Below, in pieces: positions 24,976-34,160 of a stretch of 48,694 nt of DNA; the stretch's first letter is position 1, and each line of letters begins with the position of its first letter. A program made the position numbers and the translations under genes. The notes under the pieces were generated by a model. It was not told the origin of the DNA, ran no database searches, and worked only from the letters and a program-made list of their open reading frames with translations. The stretch is from Planctomycetaceae bacterium (GTDB taxonomy: Bacteria > Planctomycetota > Planctomycetia > Planctomycetales > Planctomycetaceae). The stretch is taken from NCBI GenBank assembly GCA_021732415.1, contig JAKFVC010000063.1, positions 1 to 48,694 on the forward strand, read 5' to 3'.

Positions 24976-25038
24976 CTCTGTGCTCTCCGTGGTGCAAAGA
25001 AATAGAACATTCACCACGGAGACACGGAGAACACAGAG
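24976..25038. repeat. palindromic repeat between operon genes
   Basis: CTCTGTGCTCTCCGTGGTG at 24976-24994 is mirrored by CACCACGGAGACACGGAGAA followed by CACAGAG up to 25038. This is a widely scattered bacterial intergenic palindrome. It sits in the only long gap (112 bases) of an otherwise overlapping operon and may attenuate or process the transcript. Confidence 0.8.
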
Positions 25039-25066
25039 AAAAGACTGAGTCCCAAAAGGCAACGAC

Positions 25067-25837
25067 ATGCAGAGCGGCATCTACGAAGGGCACGTGCAGC
25101 ATCGGCGGTATGCACCGCTGCGGCACGCCTTTCGGTATCCGTTGTATCTGCTGTACCTCGATCTGGCGGAACTGGACGAGGTTTTCCGTGGACGCTGGTT
25201 GTGGTCGACGCAGCGCTGGGCGTTCGCCAGATTTCAACGGGCCGATCACATGGGCGATCAGGGCCGGTCGCTCGATAGTGAGGTGCGAGATTTCGTTGAA
25301 TCGCGAACGGGGCGACGTCCCGCAGGTGCGATTCGACTGCTGACTCAGTTGCGGCACCTGGGGTTTATTATGAACCCCGTCAGCTTTTATTACTGCTTTG
25401 ATGCGGCGGACCAATCCGTCGAGTTCGTCGTCGCCGAAGTGACCAACACGCCGTGGGGCGAGCGGCACTGTTACGTGCTGCCATTCGACGGAGCCCGCAA
25501 CGGCGTGCTGCGTTGCCATCAGGACAAGGAATTTCACGTTTCCCCGTTCATGGGAATGAATCAGACATATGCCTGGCGGGTAGCCTCGCCCGGTCGTCAT
25601 TTGAGCGTGCTGATCGAGAGTTTTCAGAATGGCAGCAAACTGTTTGCGGCAGCTCTCGTACTACGGCGGCGCGAGATCGGCGGGTATCAACTCGCTCGGG
25701 TCCTGTGTCGTTACCCGTTGATTACAGCCCGTGTGTGGGCCGGAATCTACTGGCAGGCGCTGCTGCTGTGGTGGAAGAAATGCCCGGTGTTCCCACATCC
25801 CAAGACCAATTCTGTGCAGGAAGCAATTACCCGATGA
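25067..25837 (+). CDS. DUF1365 protein
   Basis: This 256-residue protein shows the DUF1365 pattern: IYEGHVQHRRYAPLRHAFRY, LLTQLRHLGFIMNPVSFYYC, EVTNTPWGERHCYVL and KEFHVSPFMGMNQTYAWRV. The family is almost always found with the amine-oxidase-like and cyclopropane-synthase-like genes flanking it here. In alphaproteobacteria related operons make methylated or furan fatty acids. Its stop overlaps the next start by ATGA. Confidence 0.9.
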   Translation: MQSGIYEGHVQHRRYAPLRHAFRYPLYLLYLDLAELDEVFRGRWLWSTQRWAFARFQRADHMGDQGRSLDSEVRDFVESRTGRRPAGAIRLLTQLRHLGFIMNPVSFYYCFDAADQSVEFVVAEVTNTPWGERHCYVLPFDGARNGVLRCHQDKEFHVSPFMGMNQTYAWRVASPGRHLSVLIESFQNGSKLFAAALVLRRREIGGYQLARVLCRYPLITARVWAGIYWQALLLWWKKCPVFPHPKTNSVQEAITR

Positions 25838-27150
25838 GTTCCGAGATTTGTACGCCGCCCAGAAGTTCGGCCAAAGCCACGTTCATGGACCAGATGGCGC
25901 GAACGACGCTGGAGAAAATGCTCGCCCAGCTTCAAGGTGGATCCATTACGTTGCGCGATGCAGGAGCCGAGCTAACCTACGGGACGATTAAGCCTGGGGA
26001 CCAAAGCCTTCGCGTCGAGGTGCTCCATCCCCGGTTTTATCGGCGGATCGTGGCCGGTGGCAGTTTGGGAGCCGCTGAAGCCTATCTCGACGGCGACTGG
26101 TCGTGCGATGATCTGACCGCGGTGATTCGGATCCTCATTCGTAATCAGAGTGTGGCGCGAGACATGGATCGAGGCCTCGCAAAACTGACGCGGCTGGGTG
26201 CTCGGGCCCTGCATTGGATGCGGCGTAACTCACGCTCGGGAAGTCGCCGCAATATCGAGGCACACTACGATCTGGGCAATGATTTCTTCCGCCTCTTCCT
26301 GGATCGGACGCTGTTGTATTCATCGGCCATCTTCGAGAATTCCGACAGCACACTGGAAGAGGCCTCCATCGCCAAAATGGAACGCATCTGCCAGCGACTC
26401 GATTTACGAACGAGTGATCACTTATTGGAGATCGGTACCGGCTGGGGAGGATTCGCGATTCATGCGGCCCGAAATTACGGCTGCCGGATCACCACCACCA
26501 CGATTTCTCGCGAACAGTTCGAATTGGCACGACAGCGCATCAGTGAGGCTGGCCTGGACCATCGTGTGGAGGTCATCCAGCGTGACTACCGAGATCTGGA
26601 CGGACAGTACGACAAGCTGGTGTCGATCGAGATGATCGAAGCCGTGGGTCACCAGTATTTTGACACCTTCTTTCGCAAATGTGGCACATTACTGAAGCCG
26701 GACGGTCTGATGTTGCTGCAGGGGATTGTCGCCAACGAGCAAGGGTATGCCGAGTACCTGCGGTCGACCGATTTCATTCAGCGCTATATCTTTCCCGGCG
26801 GCTGTCTGCCGTCCGTCCTGGCGATGGGACAGTCGATCGCCAGGACGACCGATATGCGCATTCTGCACGTCGAAGATTTCGCTCCGCACTATGCCCAGAC
26901 GTTGCGTTGCTGGCGTGAACGATTTTGGGGAGCGATCGACCGAGTCCGCGAACTGGGCTTTACCGAACGTTTCATCCGGATGTGGCACTACTACTTCTGT
27001 TATTGCGAAGCCGTGTTTGACGAGCGGTCAGTGGGAGTTGTGCAGATGCTGTTGGCCCGGCTGGGAAATCGCCGCGACTTGCAGTCACACCACACTCCCG
27101 CCGCGTGCAAACGGTCCTCGTCGCCTGCACCGATGGGGAGCACACCATGA
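25834..27150 (+). CDS. cyclopropane-fatty-acyl-phospholipid synthase-like methyltransferase
   Basis: This 438-residue SAM-dependent methyltransferase has an N-terminal lipid-binding-type region, then NIEAHYDLGNDFFRLFLDRT and YSSAIFE, the SAM motif LLEIGTGWGGFAIHAAR, VSIEMIEAVGHQYFDTFF and FIQRYIFPGGCLPS. These are hallmark segments of cyclopropane synthases, which methylenate or methylate double bonds in membrane phospholipids. The ATG at 25834 overlaps the DUF1365 stop; longer frames upstream are out of register with DUF1365 coding. Its stop overlaps DUF1295 by ATGA. The Ser/Pro-rich tail (SSSPAPMGSTP) is unusual. Confidence 0.92.
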   Translation: MSSEICTPPRSSAKATFMDQMARTTLEKMLAQLQGGSITLRDAGAELTYGTIKPGDQSLRVEVLHPRFYRRIVAGGSLGAAEAYLDGDWSCDDLTAVIRILIRNQSVARDMDRGLAKLTRLGARALHWMRRNSRSGSRRNIEAHYDLGNDFFRLFLDRTLLYSSAIFENSDSTLEEASIAKMERICQRLDLRTSDHLLEIGTGWGGFAIHAARNYGCRITTTTISREQFELARQRISEAGLDHRVEVIQRDYRDLDGQYDKLVSIEMIEAVGHQYFDTFFRKCGTLLKPDGLMLLQGIVANEQGYAEYLRSTDFIQRYIFPGGCLPSVLAMGQSIARTTDMRILHVEDFAPHYAQTLRCWRERFWGAIDRVRELGFTERFIRMWHYYFCYCEAVFDERSVGVVQMLLARLGNRRDLQSHHTPAACKRSSSPAPMGSTP

Positions 27151-27941
27151 ATTCCTGGCAGCTCATCTTAGGTGGTTGGGGCTGCATGGTGGTCGTGATG
27201 GCCGCCCTGTGGGCAATACAACGGATGCGTGGCGATGCGGGCATCGTTGATGTCGCCTGGGGACTGGGGGTAGGAATATTGGGCGCGCTGTACGCGGCAT
27301 TGTCTGCCAGTGGCGATCCCGCTCGTCGCGTGCTGATTGCAACCATGGTCTTACTGTGGGCCTTGCGATTGAGTGCTCACATCGCCGTCCGTTTGATGCG
27401 GCTGCCCGAAGACGGCCGATATCAATCTTTAAAGGACCATTGGGGAGCCCGGGCACAATGGAATCTGTTTCTCTTCTTTCAAGTGCAGGCTTTCTGGAGC
27501 ATGCTGTTCGCACTCCCCATGTTGCTGGCCGCCCAAAACCCGCGTCCGATGTGGCAGGTTCTGGATGGCATCGCCGTCGTGATCTGGTTGATCGCGGTCA
27601 GCGGCGAGAGCCTGGCCGATTGGCAGTTGTCCGCCTTTCGCCACAACCCGGCCAATGCCGGCCAGGTGTTCCAACGGGGGCTGTGGCATTACTCGCGGCA
27701 CCCGAACTATTTCTTTGAATGGCTGCATTGGTGGACTTACGTCTGCCTGGCAGCGGGTAGTCCATGGGGCGGTTTGGCTCTGGCAGGACCAGTTGCCATG
27801 TTGTACTTCCTGTTGAAAGTCACCGGCGTTCCGCCTACAGAAGCCCAGGCGCTCAAGAGCCGAGGAGACGCATATCGGCAGTACCAGCGGACGACGAGCG
27901 TCTTCTTCCCCTGGCCGCCGCAGCGAGGAGCAAGCGAGTGA
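27147..27941 (+). CDS. DUF1295 membrane protein (steroid-reductase-like fold)
   Basis: This 264-residue multi-pass membrane protein shows DUF1295 features: GDAGIVDVAWGLGVG, YQSLKDHWGA, SGESLADWQLSAFRHNPANA and GLWHYSRHPNYFFEWLHWW. The family resembles isoprenylcysteine methyltransferases and 5-alpha-reductases and may reduce or methylate lipids. The start at 27147 forms an ATGA overlap with the cyclopropane-synthase gene, and its stop overlaps the next gene by GTGA. Confidence 0.9.
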   Translation: MNSWQLILGGWGCMVVVMAALWAIQRMRGDAGIVDVAWGLGVGILGALYAALSASGDPARRVLIATMVLLWALRLSAHIAVRLMRLPEDGRYQSLKDHWGARAQWNLFLFFQVQAFWSMLFALPMLLAAQNPRPMWQVLDGIAVVIWLIAVSGESLADWQLSAFRHNPANAGQVFQRGLWHYSRHPNYFFEWLHWWTYVCLAAGSPWGGLALAGPVAMLYFLLKVTGVPPTEAQALKSRGDAYRQYQRTTSVFFPWPPQRGASE

Positions 27942-28978
27942 GTTTGATGACCTGGGGTATCGAAGCGGCGGAACGGGGCTGGATTCCGGATCCCCTGATC
28001 CGTTTCCAAATCCGTCAGCTGTGTGGTCAGCGTGCCAGACAAGCCGGCGGCGTTCATTCAGAGGCCAATCAAAAGTCGTTGCAAGACTTAGTCCAGCAGT
28101 TGCAACAGAGCCCGATCGCGCTGGTGCCGGACAAGGCCAATCAGCAACACTATGAAGTTCCTGCCGAATTCTTTCAACATGTTCTGGGGCCGCATCGTAA
28201 ATACAGTTGCTGTCTGTGGACGGATTCGACAGATAGTCTCGAAGCAGCCGAATGCGCGGCCCTGGCAGAGACGTGCCAGCGTGCCCAACTTCGGGATGGT
28301 CAGCATATCCTGGAACTGGGTTGCGGATGGGGCTCGCTGACGTTGTGGATGGCGGAACGTTATCCACAGAGTCAGATCACCGCCGTATCCAATTCGACGT
28401 CGCAGCGAAAATCGGTTTGCGATCTGGCCCGGGAGCGTGGTCTCCATAACGTGACAGTAATTACGGCCGATATGAACGATTTCCAAACGCACCAACAGTT
28501 TGACCGGGTCGTCTCCGTTGAGATGTTCGAGCACATGCGCAACTACGAGCTGCTTCTGGCCCTGATTGCCGGTTGGTTGAAGCCGGATGGCAGGCTATTC
28601 GTCCACATCTTTAGTCATCGCGAACTGGCTTATTTATTTGAATGCAACGGCGACAATGACTGGATGGCGCAGCACTTCTTCACGGGGGGGATCATGCCCA
28701 GCGAAGACCTCCTGCATCACTTTCAACGTGACTTGTCTCTGGTCGATCAGTGGCGATGGAGCGGGCAACATTACGAGAAAACGTCCCATGCCTGGCTGGC
28801 AAACCTGGATGCCCGGCGGTCACAGGTCTTCCCAATCCTCCGCCACGTGTATGGCGAGCGGGACGCCGTACGGTGGTTCCATCGCTGGCGTCTGTTCTTT
28901 CTCGCTTGTGCAGAGTTGTTCGCCTACAGGCAAGGCCAGGAATGGGGTGTATCGCACTATCTCTTCGAACGGCGATAA
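27938..28978 (+). CDS. second SAM-dependent methyltransferase (cyclopropane-synthase-like)
   Basis: This 346-residue protein shows QHYEVPAEFFQHVLGPHRKY (substrate-side), the SAM motif ILELGCGWGSLTLWMAERYP, ITAVSNSTSQ and VVSVEMFEHMRNYELLL. It lacks the N-terminal domain of true cyclopropane synthases and resembles the shorter methyltransferases (UfaM-like or coclaurine N-methyltransferase-like) that follow in related operons. GTG at 27938 overlaps the DUF1295 stop; an ATG nine bases on is an alternative. It ends the operon. Confidence 0.88.
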   Translation: MSLMTWGIEAAERGWIPDPLIRFQIRQLCGQRARQAGGVHSEANQKSLQDLVQQLQQSPIALVPDKANQQHYEVPAEFFQHVLGPHRKYSCCLWTDSTDSLEAAECAALAETCQRAQLRDGQHILELGCGWGSLTLWMAERYPQSQITAVSNSTSQRKSVCDLARERGLHNVTVITADMNDFQTHQQFDRVVSVEMFEHMRNYELLLALIAGWLKPDGRLFVHIFSHRELAYLFECNGDNDWMAQHFFTGGIMPSEDLLHHFQRDLSLVDQWRWSGQHYEKTSHAWLANLDARRSQVFPILRHVYGERDAVRWFHRWRLFFLACAELFAYRQGQEWGVSHYLFERR

Positions 28979-29032
28979 TTCCCCTTCGAGCCAGCCTCAG
29001 GTGGTTTCTTCTTCAACCTTCGGGAGAAGCAT

Positions 29033-29263
29033 ATGATACGCATGACGACTCTGCTCGCGTTCCTTGCCACATCGGAGGTCTTCTCGTCAGATTACCCGCA
29101 GTTGCGTGGGCCTGCCGGTAACGGCGTTGTCGAGCAGGCTGACGTGCCGACGACCTCGTCTGATACGAAGAACCTCGCCTGGACGGTGAAGCTTCCCGGA
29201 ACGGGTTGGTCGCAACCTGTCGTCGTCGCCAAGCGGCAAGTCGTGTTCGCCGTTCAGAAATAA
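29033..29263 (+). pseudogene. N-terminal fragment of a PQQ-type beta-propeller protein
   Basis: 76 codons with a good ribosome site (GGGAG at 29022-29026) encode a short signal-like start and SDYPQLRGPAGNGVVEQADV, the typical first segment of planctomycete PQQ-like/BamB-type repeat proteins (QWRGPxGxG pattern). The frame stops after one blade (WSQPVVVAKRQVVFAVQK), where such proteins run to more than 400 residues. It looks like the surviving 5' end of a truncated gene. Confidence 0.6.
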
Positions 29264-29392
29264 TCTGGATAAATCGTGCTGCACTGATCGGCGTCGATCG
29301 TGTCGGCGTCGATCGTGGGATCCGTAATTGAAGCTGCGTGATCCAATCAGTCGAACAGTAATTATCCCTGACGGTATCCATGTTGTGCTAAC
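29264..29392. other. spacer within gene debris
   Basis: A direct repeat of GTCGGCGTCGATCGTG-like words near 29290-29315; otherwise nothing recognised. Confidence 0.4.
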
Positions 29393-29545
29393 TCAACTTC
29401 GGTCAATTCGCGGCAAGAGCATGGCCAGGAGGCTCGATACCAGCAACGGCGGCAGAAACATCCAGTAGAGCCATTCCGGATGCTGGGCTTGGTTCGCGAC
29501 TGTCGTCAGGATCGCCACCACGATGCCGGCCAGTAAGATTCGCCG
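29393..29545 (-). pseudogene. C-terminal fragment of an unidentified membrane protein
   Basis: The minus-strand frame ending at the TGA 29395-29393 reads ILLAGIVVAILTTVANQAQH, then PEWLYWMFLPPLLVSSLLAM and LLPRIDRS. This is two transmembrane helices with an intact C-terminus but no start. It is joined near 29535 to cadherin-like sequence in another frame. Origin not recognised. Confidence 0.45.
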
Positions 29546-29780
29546 CTTCGTTCACAGTTAATTGTGGCAAGACAACGACAGGGGGCTGCGCACTAAGCCA
29601 AGTTACTGCTGAGCCGCCAAGGTTCATCCGCACGGATTCATCGACGTCCGATAGATCAACGGTGACCGTCGCCGAATCAATAGCACCATGGTTGTCAACG
29701 ACTTGCACCGTTAGTACGAACGATGGTGTTGTCTCAAAATCCAAAACGGAGGGATCTGCTACAGTGATGGCCCCGGTCTG
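29535..29780 (-). pseudogene. cadherin-like domain fragment
   Basis: The minus-strand peptide contains TGAITVADPSVLDFETTPSF and VQVVDNHGAIDSATVTVDLS, ending SDVDE. This is the characteristic C-terminal half of a bacterial cadherin repeat, similar in type to those of the giant protein at 35715. There is no start, and flanking residues are not cadherin-like. A stranded fragment of a surface-protein gene. Confidence 0.6.
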
Positions 29781-29955
29781 ACGCCTCAGCCCGTCAGTAT
29801 GCTTCGCGTACCACTCGCCGCCGAAACCGTGGGAAAACGATCTGATTGCAGGATGTCGCATGCGCAACATTGCTGGGATGAGTGCTGCAGTCATACTCGC
29901 GATGGACGTCATGACGATCCTCGATCTAGCCGTCCCAGTACTTCCCTGAGCCAAC

Positions 29956-31482
29956 TCACCTGATCGTGTATTCTACGTACAGTTCTTTGACCACCAGTTT
30001 GCTTTTGAATTCTTTCCATTCGGCAGCACTGAGTTGCTTGGGTTTGTTCAATTCCACCTTCTCTGGTGGGTATTTCGCATCTGCTGAAATGAGGACTCGG
30101 CCTTTGCACAGTTCGTTGAGCCGATCCAGAAGTGGCTCATACAGAATGCCCGAGTAGCTGTTTTCCTTTTCCGGAATCATGGCCACCAGTTCGGGGTGCG
30201 TCATCAATTCCAAGCCCTTGTCTTTGACGGTGGCATTGTGGCTGCCGTGATGGCTAACTTTGTATAAGACGGTATTTTCCAGCAGGTCTGTCGCGGTGAC
30301 AGTCTCGGTCTTGGAGCCTCGCTTCACCTTCCACTCGCAGTCATGCCAGCTCATCCAGCTGCCCACCTGGGCGTCGCCGGGGAACAACAAGACCTTGCCG
30401 GTATCGGCGAGTTCAATCGCCAGGACCAGACTGGTGTTGTTGATTGCTCCATCGAGTTGCAGGGCGAACTGGCCGGCGATATCCAGCCAGTTGTTTTCGA
30501 TGGTGCGATGTTTTTCCGATGGACTAAAGTAGGTGTGTTTGAAGTAGGGATCGGACTTGGCCGCTTCTGGGTCGATACCCACACCCTCGCCAAATGGGCT
30601 GGCCTGGCTGCCAGGACTTCCACCTGCTTTGTCCATCCCCAAGTGCAGCAATCCATCGACAAAGCTCGTTAGGCCTGAATTGTCGATGCCCAGGTAGGTC
30701 TCCTTGGAGGCCCCCTTAGAAGGAGTCGATTTGTTGATCATGCCTTTTTTCGGCGGGCCCAGAACATAGATGTTAACGCCGGACGGAATCGATCTGCCGT
30801 CGACTTTTGTGCCGGGAAGGAAGTACTTGACCCCGTCTCCGCTCTGACTGAGTTTGTCGGAGATGTTGGTCATCGCCACTTCAGTCTCGACGCTGATCTT
30901 GCCATCTTTCTTGTACGTGATCCCGCTATCACTTTTCAGTCCGTAAAACCCAAGCACATTGTTCAGGGAGACATTGAAGTCAGCTCGCGCTTTGGCTGCT
31001 TGGTCTCCCATGTACAGCCCTGCGACCTTCGCGACTTCTTCGCCTTCAGTCTTGGCCAGTTGCATGGAGGCGACCTGCAAAGCTGCAGCACCATCGCGCA
31101 AACGCGAGTTGATCGTAGCGGCTTCCTTGTCCTCCGGGTCCTCTGTCCAGGCGAGCCAGACTTGTCCGATTTTGAAATCGGCGAAGAAATCCGGGAATTT
31201 CGTGGGATGAAAGTAAGCAATGTGGTCCCAATGCTCGTGAGTCGCCACGAGGACATCCAGAACTGGAAACTTCTTACCGGGAGGAGTGAGCGTGGCTTTG
31301 AGATCGGCGATCACATCCGTGATTGGTACCTTTTCGGATTTCGTATTCAGCTTGATCCCGCAGTCGATCAGCATCGTGAAGACACGATTTTCTGCCTGGT
31401 AAAAGGAGAGTAGGAAGCAGTCACCGAACCCGTGTCGGTACATGCGAACCTTGACAGAATCGACAGATTTTTCATTGGCCAT
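29956..31482 (-). CDS. metallo-beta-lactamase-fold hydrolase (ComEC/Rec2-like)
   Basis: This 508-residue cytosolic protein has RHGFGDCFLLSF and MLIDCGI, then the metal motif T81-H-E-H-W-D-H87, a long insert, VLLFPGDAQVGSW and KVSHHGSHNATVKDKG, as in MBL proteins related to the ComEC C-terminal domain. Such proteins are often nucleases or phosphodiesterases; the insert of about 200 residues between metal motifs is unusual. No membrane segments. It follows the gluzincin peptidase gene by 102 bases on the same strand, so the pair likely works together. The start at 31482 is an ATG without a strong ribosome site. Confidence 0.82.
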   Translation of the reverse strand: MANEKSVDSVKVRMYRHGFGDCFLLSFYQAENRVFTMLIDCGIKLNTKSEKVPITDVIADLKATLTPPGKKFPVLDVLVATHEHWDHIAYFHPTKFPDFFADFKIGQVWLAWTEDPEDKEAATINSRLRDGAAALQVASMQLAKTEGEEVAKVAGLYMGDQAAKARADFNVSLNNVLGFYGLKSDSGITYKKDGKISVETEVAMTNISDKLSQSGDGVKYFLPGTKVDGRSIPSGVNIYVLGPPKKGMINKSTPSKGASKETYLGIDNSGLTSFVDGLLHLGMDKAGGSPGSQASPFGEGVGIDPEAAKSDPYFKHTYFSPSEKHRTIENNWLDIAGQFALQLDGAINNTSLVLAIELADTGKVLLFPGDAQVGSWMSWHDCEWKVKRGSKTETVTATDLLENTVLYKVSHHGSHNATVKDKGLELMTHPELVAMIPEKENSYSGILYEPLLDRLNELCKGRVLISADAKYPPEKVELNKPKQLSAAEWKEFKSKLVVKELYVEYTIR

Positions 31483-31584
31483 CGTGAACTCGGTACCCGG
31501 TGGGCGTTCGGGAATGATCTTAATTTGTGGACGAAATCCGCTTTGCGGGCAAATGTGTCAGGCTGGAAGACCCAACCTTCGAAG

Positions 31585-33642
31585 TCAGTGATCGTGCGAA
31601 TGCATAAAGGCAAAGGGGCCGGCCAGAGCATTCATGGTTTGGCTGCTGAAGTAGGTTTCGTCGGTCTCACCGAGCAGCCCGTGCTGGAACTTGTACTGCA
31701 GAACCATCCGCTCGTGATCGTCGATGTCTTTCTTGATGACTCGATGTAACTGCCGTGTGTCGAGGTCAAAAATGAGGGTGCAACCGCCCCGGAAGATGAT
31801 GTGGTCCGGTCCTCGTTCCGCTTCAGGAGTGGAGTCGGGAACGAAGAATCCCTTCTCATCCACGTTGACCGTCTTGCCATTGACCTTGAAACGGACGCCA
31901 CGTTTCTGGACCAGCGTCATGACCACATGGTTGACGATGTTTCCGTCAGGGGTGACTCGATTGGCCAGCCAAACATTGCCGATTGCATAGGAGGCTGATT
32001 TCGTAGTGATGTAGGCCCACTCCAACCCGAGTTTTTTCGCCGCCGCATCATTCGGCGGAAACATCAGTCCGGTCAGGTCGGCAAATTTGCGACGACTACC
32101 ACCGGAAACAAACACATCCTCAATTAAGCCGTGTAACCCCTGTCTTTTCTGTTTCCTGTCGCCCCTTATCAGATCTTTAGTCATGGCATAGAGTTCTTGC
32201 CGGTCTGTCAAATAGCCCACGCTGTTCTTCAAGTTACGCAGATGTTCGCCGAGAGACTGCTCCGCCGCGGCATCCAGCATTCCGTGACAAAGCGGATACA
32301 CCAGCTCTTCCACGGCCATATTCTTGATGCCGCCACTGATGCCGCGTTTTTGGAAGGCCTCGATGAACGCGACACGGTAGCCGTTGGTGTCTTCCGCGAC
32401 CATGTCATGATCCGCAGTGATGAGGGCTCGTAGATAGTCTCCGTAGGTGAGATCCATCGGCGGGCAGTAGTCGAGGGCGCGAATACAGATTCGCAGCACG
32501 TCACTGGCGGATTTAGCGGCTGCCTTCGCGATCTCATCGACGAGATCCGGATGCAGGTCACCGGTCGGCGTGCGGGCGTCACCGGTGGCAATGCGCATCA
32601 GCTTCTGCACGCGGGATTCGTAGATGGTCAGGAAGGCGTCAAACACGGCGGCCACCAGGATCGCCCCTCGTTTGTGGCATTCCATCTCATTCGCGTAATC
32701 CTGAGCATTGGGGATCTTCTGTTTCCAGACGCCGTCCTTGTCAAACTCACCAATGGCATCCCTGAGACCGCCATAGCCGCCGATCGCCTGCCCGAACTGC
32801 TGGGCCAACTGGCCGAGCAGATTCTGCTGCCGGAGGTCGCCGCGGGTTTGCGCCACCTGATGCCGCAAAACTTCGGGGAACGAAAAGTGCTGGAACAGCG
32901 CAACGATGTCTGCGAACGCTTCGTGGAAGGCCCGGGTATCCGGGTGTGTGGCGTCAATGTACCGGCGATGCAGTCCGTCGATGAGCGCATGCGTGGTCTC
33001 GTGAGCGATAATATCATGACTGAGACAGGTAAAGACGGTCGCTCCGGGCAACTGGATCTGAGCATTGGCCGGTGCCGAGTTGAAGTAACCGAATAGCATC
33101 GCCTTCTTGATGGGATCATAATAGGCATTCGCCTGCCGCAGGGCGTGAGGGTAAACGCGCAAACGCCTCACGAACTGGAAGTGCAGATCGAGCTTCTTCT
33201 GCCCCGGAGCCGGGCGCACGGGAATGTTCTCAGCCCACATGATTTTGCGGCCCAGCGCCCGCTCGAAATTCTCGATCGTCGTCATCATTACCGCGTAAAC
33301 CATCTGCTGATGGAACTGCGGATTACTGACGCTGGGTTGCAAGCCATCCTGAGCCAGCAGATGGGGATGGTCCAGATTCACGGGTTCATAAAATCGTCCC
33401 GTAGCCGGATCGAAGTCAACGATTTCCAGATACTCCCCTGCCGGATACGAATCGCATGTGGCCTCAGTTCGCGATCCCCCCTTCTTTTCCGCACCAGGCT
33501 GCTCCCGCGGTTCGAGTTGTTCCCACTTGACCTTGTAGACCAATTGGTTCATCAGCCTCGTTTGGAATTGCGTGCTCAGACCGGGATCGATCGCATAGCC
33601 TCGCAGCCGGCGAAAAGGAGGAGTCGGGATGTCTGATTGCAT
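31585..33642 (-). CDS. gluzincin (thermolysin-like) metallopeptidase, cytosolic
   Basis: This 685-residue protein has no signal peptide. The zinc site is H214-E-T-T-H218, with Glu241 in HEAFADIVALF as the third ligand 23 residues on, the gluzincin arrangement seen in M4-like enzymes. The N-terminal 200 residues and C-terminal 400 are not recognised. The C-terminus has a segment (GRVTPDGN to NHVVMTLVQKR) followed by a compact beta-rich region. A cytosolic gluzincin paired with an MBL hydrolase is not a housekeeping arrangement; a biological-conflict (defence) role is an inference. Full zinc ligands are present, so activity is likely. Confidence 0.75.
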   Translation of the reverse strand: MQSDIPTPPFRRLRGYAIDPGLSTQFQTRLMNQLVYKVKWEQLEPREQPGAEKKGGSRTEATCDSYPAGEYLEIVDFDPATGRFYEPVNLDHPHLLAQDGLQPSVSNPQFHQQMVYAVMMTTIENFERALGRKIMWAENIPVRPAPGQKKLDLHFQFVRRLRVYPHALRQANAYYDPIKKAMLFGYFNSAPANAQIQLPGATVFTCLSHDIIAHETTHALIDGLHRRYIDATHPDTRAFHEAFADIVALFQHFSFPEVLRHQVAQTRGDLRQQNLLGQLAQQFGQAIGGYGGLRDAIGEFDKDGVWKQKIPNAQDYANEMECHKRGAILVAAVFDAFLTIYESRVQKLMRIATGDARTPTGDLHPDLVDEIAKAAAKSASDVLRICIRALDYCPPMDLTYGDYLRALITADHDMVAEDTNGYRVAFIEAFQKRGISGGIKNMAVEELVYPLCHGMLDAAAEQSLGEHLRNLKNSVGYLTDRQELYAMTKDLIRGDRKQKRQGLHGLIEDVFVSGGSRRKFADLTGLMFPPNDAAAKKLGLEWAYITTKSASYAIGNVWLANRVTPDGNIVNHVVMTLVQKRGVRFKVNGKTVNVDEKGFFVPDSTPEAERGPDHIIFRGGCTLIFDLDTRQLHRVIKKDIDDHERMVLQYKFQHGLLGETDETYFSSQTMNALAGPFAFMHSHDH

Positions 33643-33759
33643 TATCGACCTTTGCGTTGTGAATGTCGCGCTTCGACCGTGTTCCGATATTTCACTAGCA
33701 GACTCTGGGGAATTAACCCGCCGGTCGCCATGGACCGTACATTACTGAAATAGGATAAC

Positions 33760-34138
33760 ATGAACAGGACGCCACTCGCCATGACATTCCACAGTTTTTT
33801 GCGGTTTCGGATGCCTGTCGATGTTTTCACCGAGGAACTCCATCCTGACGCAGCGCATTCCGCCCAGGCCGCACTAGGCCGCGCTCGGCAATACGAAGGC
33901 TCAGGTGGAAGATCTCGAGGCGGTCTGGAAACAGGTCAGCAAGTTCAATCTGTATGATCCGCTGGCTCTGCTGGCTGCGACACCCGGCGGTTCCGAACTG
34001 CTATTCCGAGGTGAAGTCCCAGACGGAGACCTTTCCAACGTCCGGGTGATCGGAAAGAACTCCATTAAAGATTCACAACTCATTAAAGATTTGCTGGCAG
34101 CGATGGGAATTGAGAGCTTGCAGCCATCCCGGCACTGA
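33760..34138 (+). pseudogene. possible frameshifted small gene
   Basis: Two frames together read like one protein. From 33760, MNRTPLAMTFHSFLRFRMPV continues to about 33897. Then, after a shift of frame, QVEDLEAVWKQVSKFNLYDP continues through ALLAATPGGSELLFRGEVP to the TGA at 34138. The second half has protein-like composition (DPLALLAATP, VRVIGKNS). Neither half alone has a good start. It could be a broken gene or chance. Confidence 0.3.
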
Positions 34139-34160
34139 CAATGCACACTATTGCAAGTTG

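Noticed and set aside
25453-25833. Extended N-terminus for the cyclopropane-synthase-like protein
   Set aside because: It overlaps DUF1365 in another frame; the ATGA overlap at 25834 fits the rest of the operon.
27429-28367. Minus-strand open frame of 312 codons
   Set aside because: Shadow of the DUF1295 and methyltransferase genes, which are coupled by stop/start overlaps.
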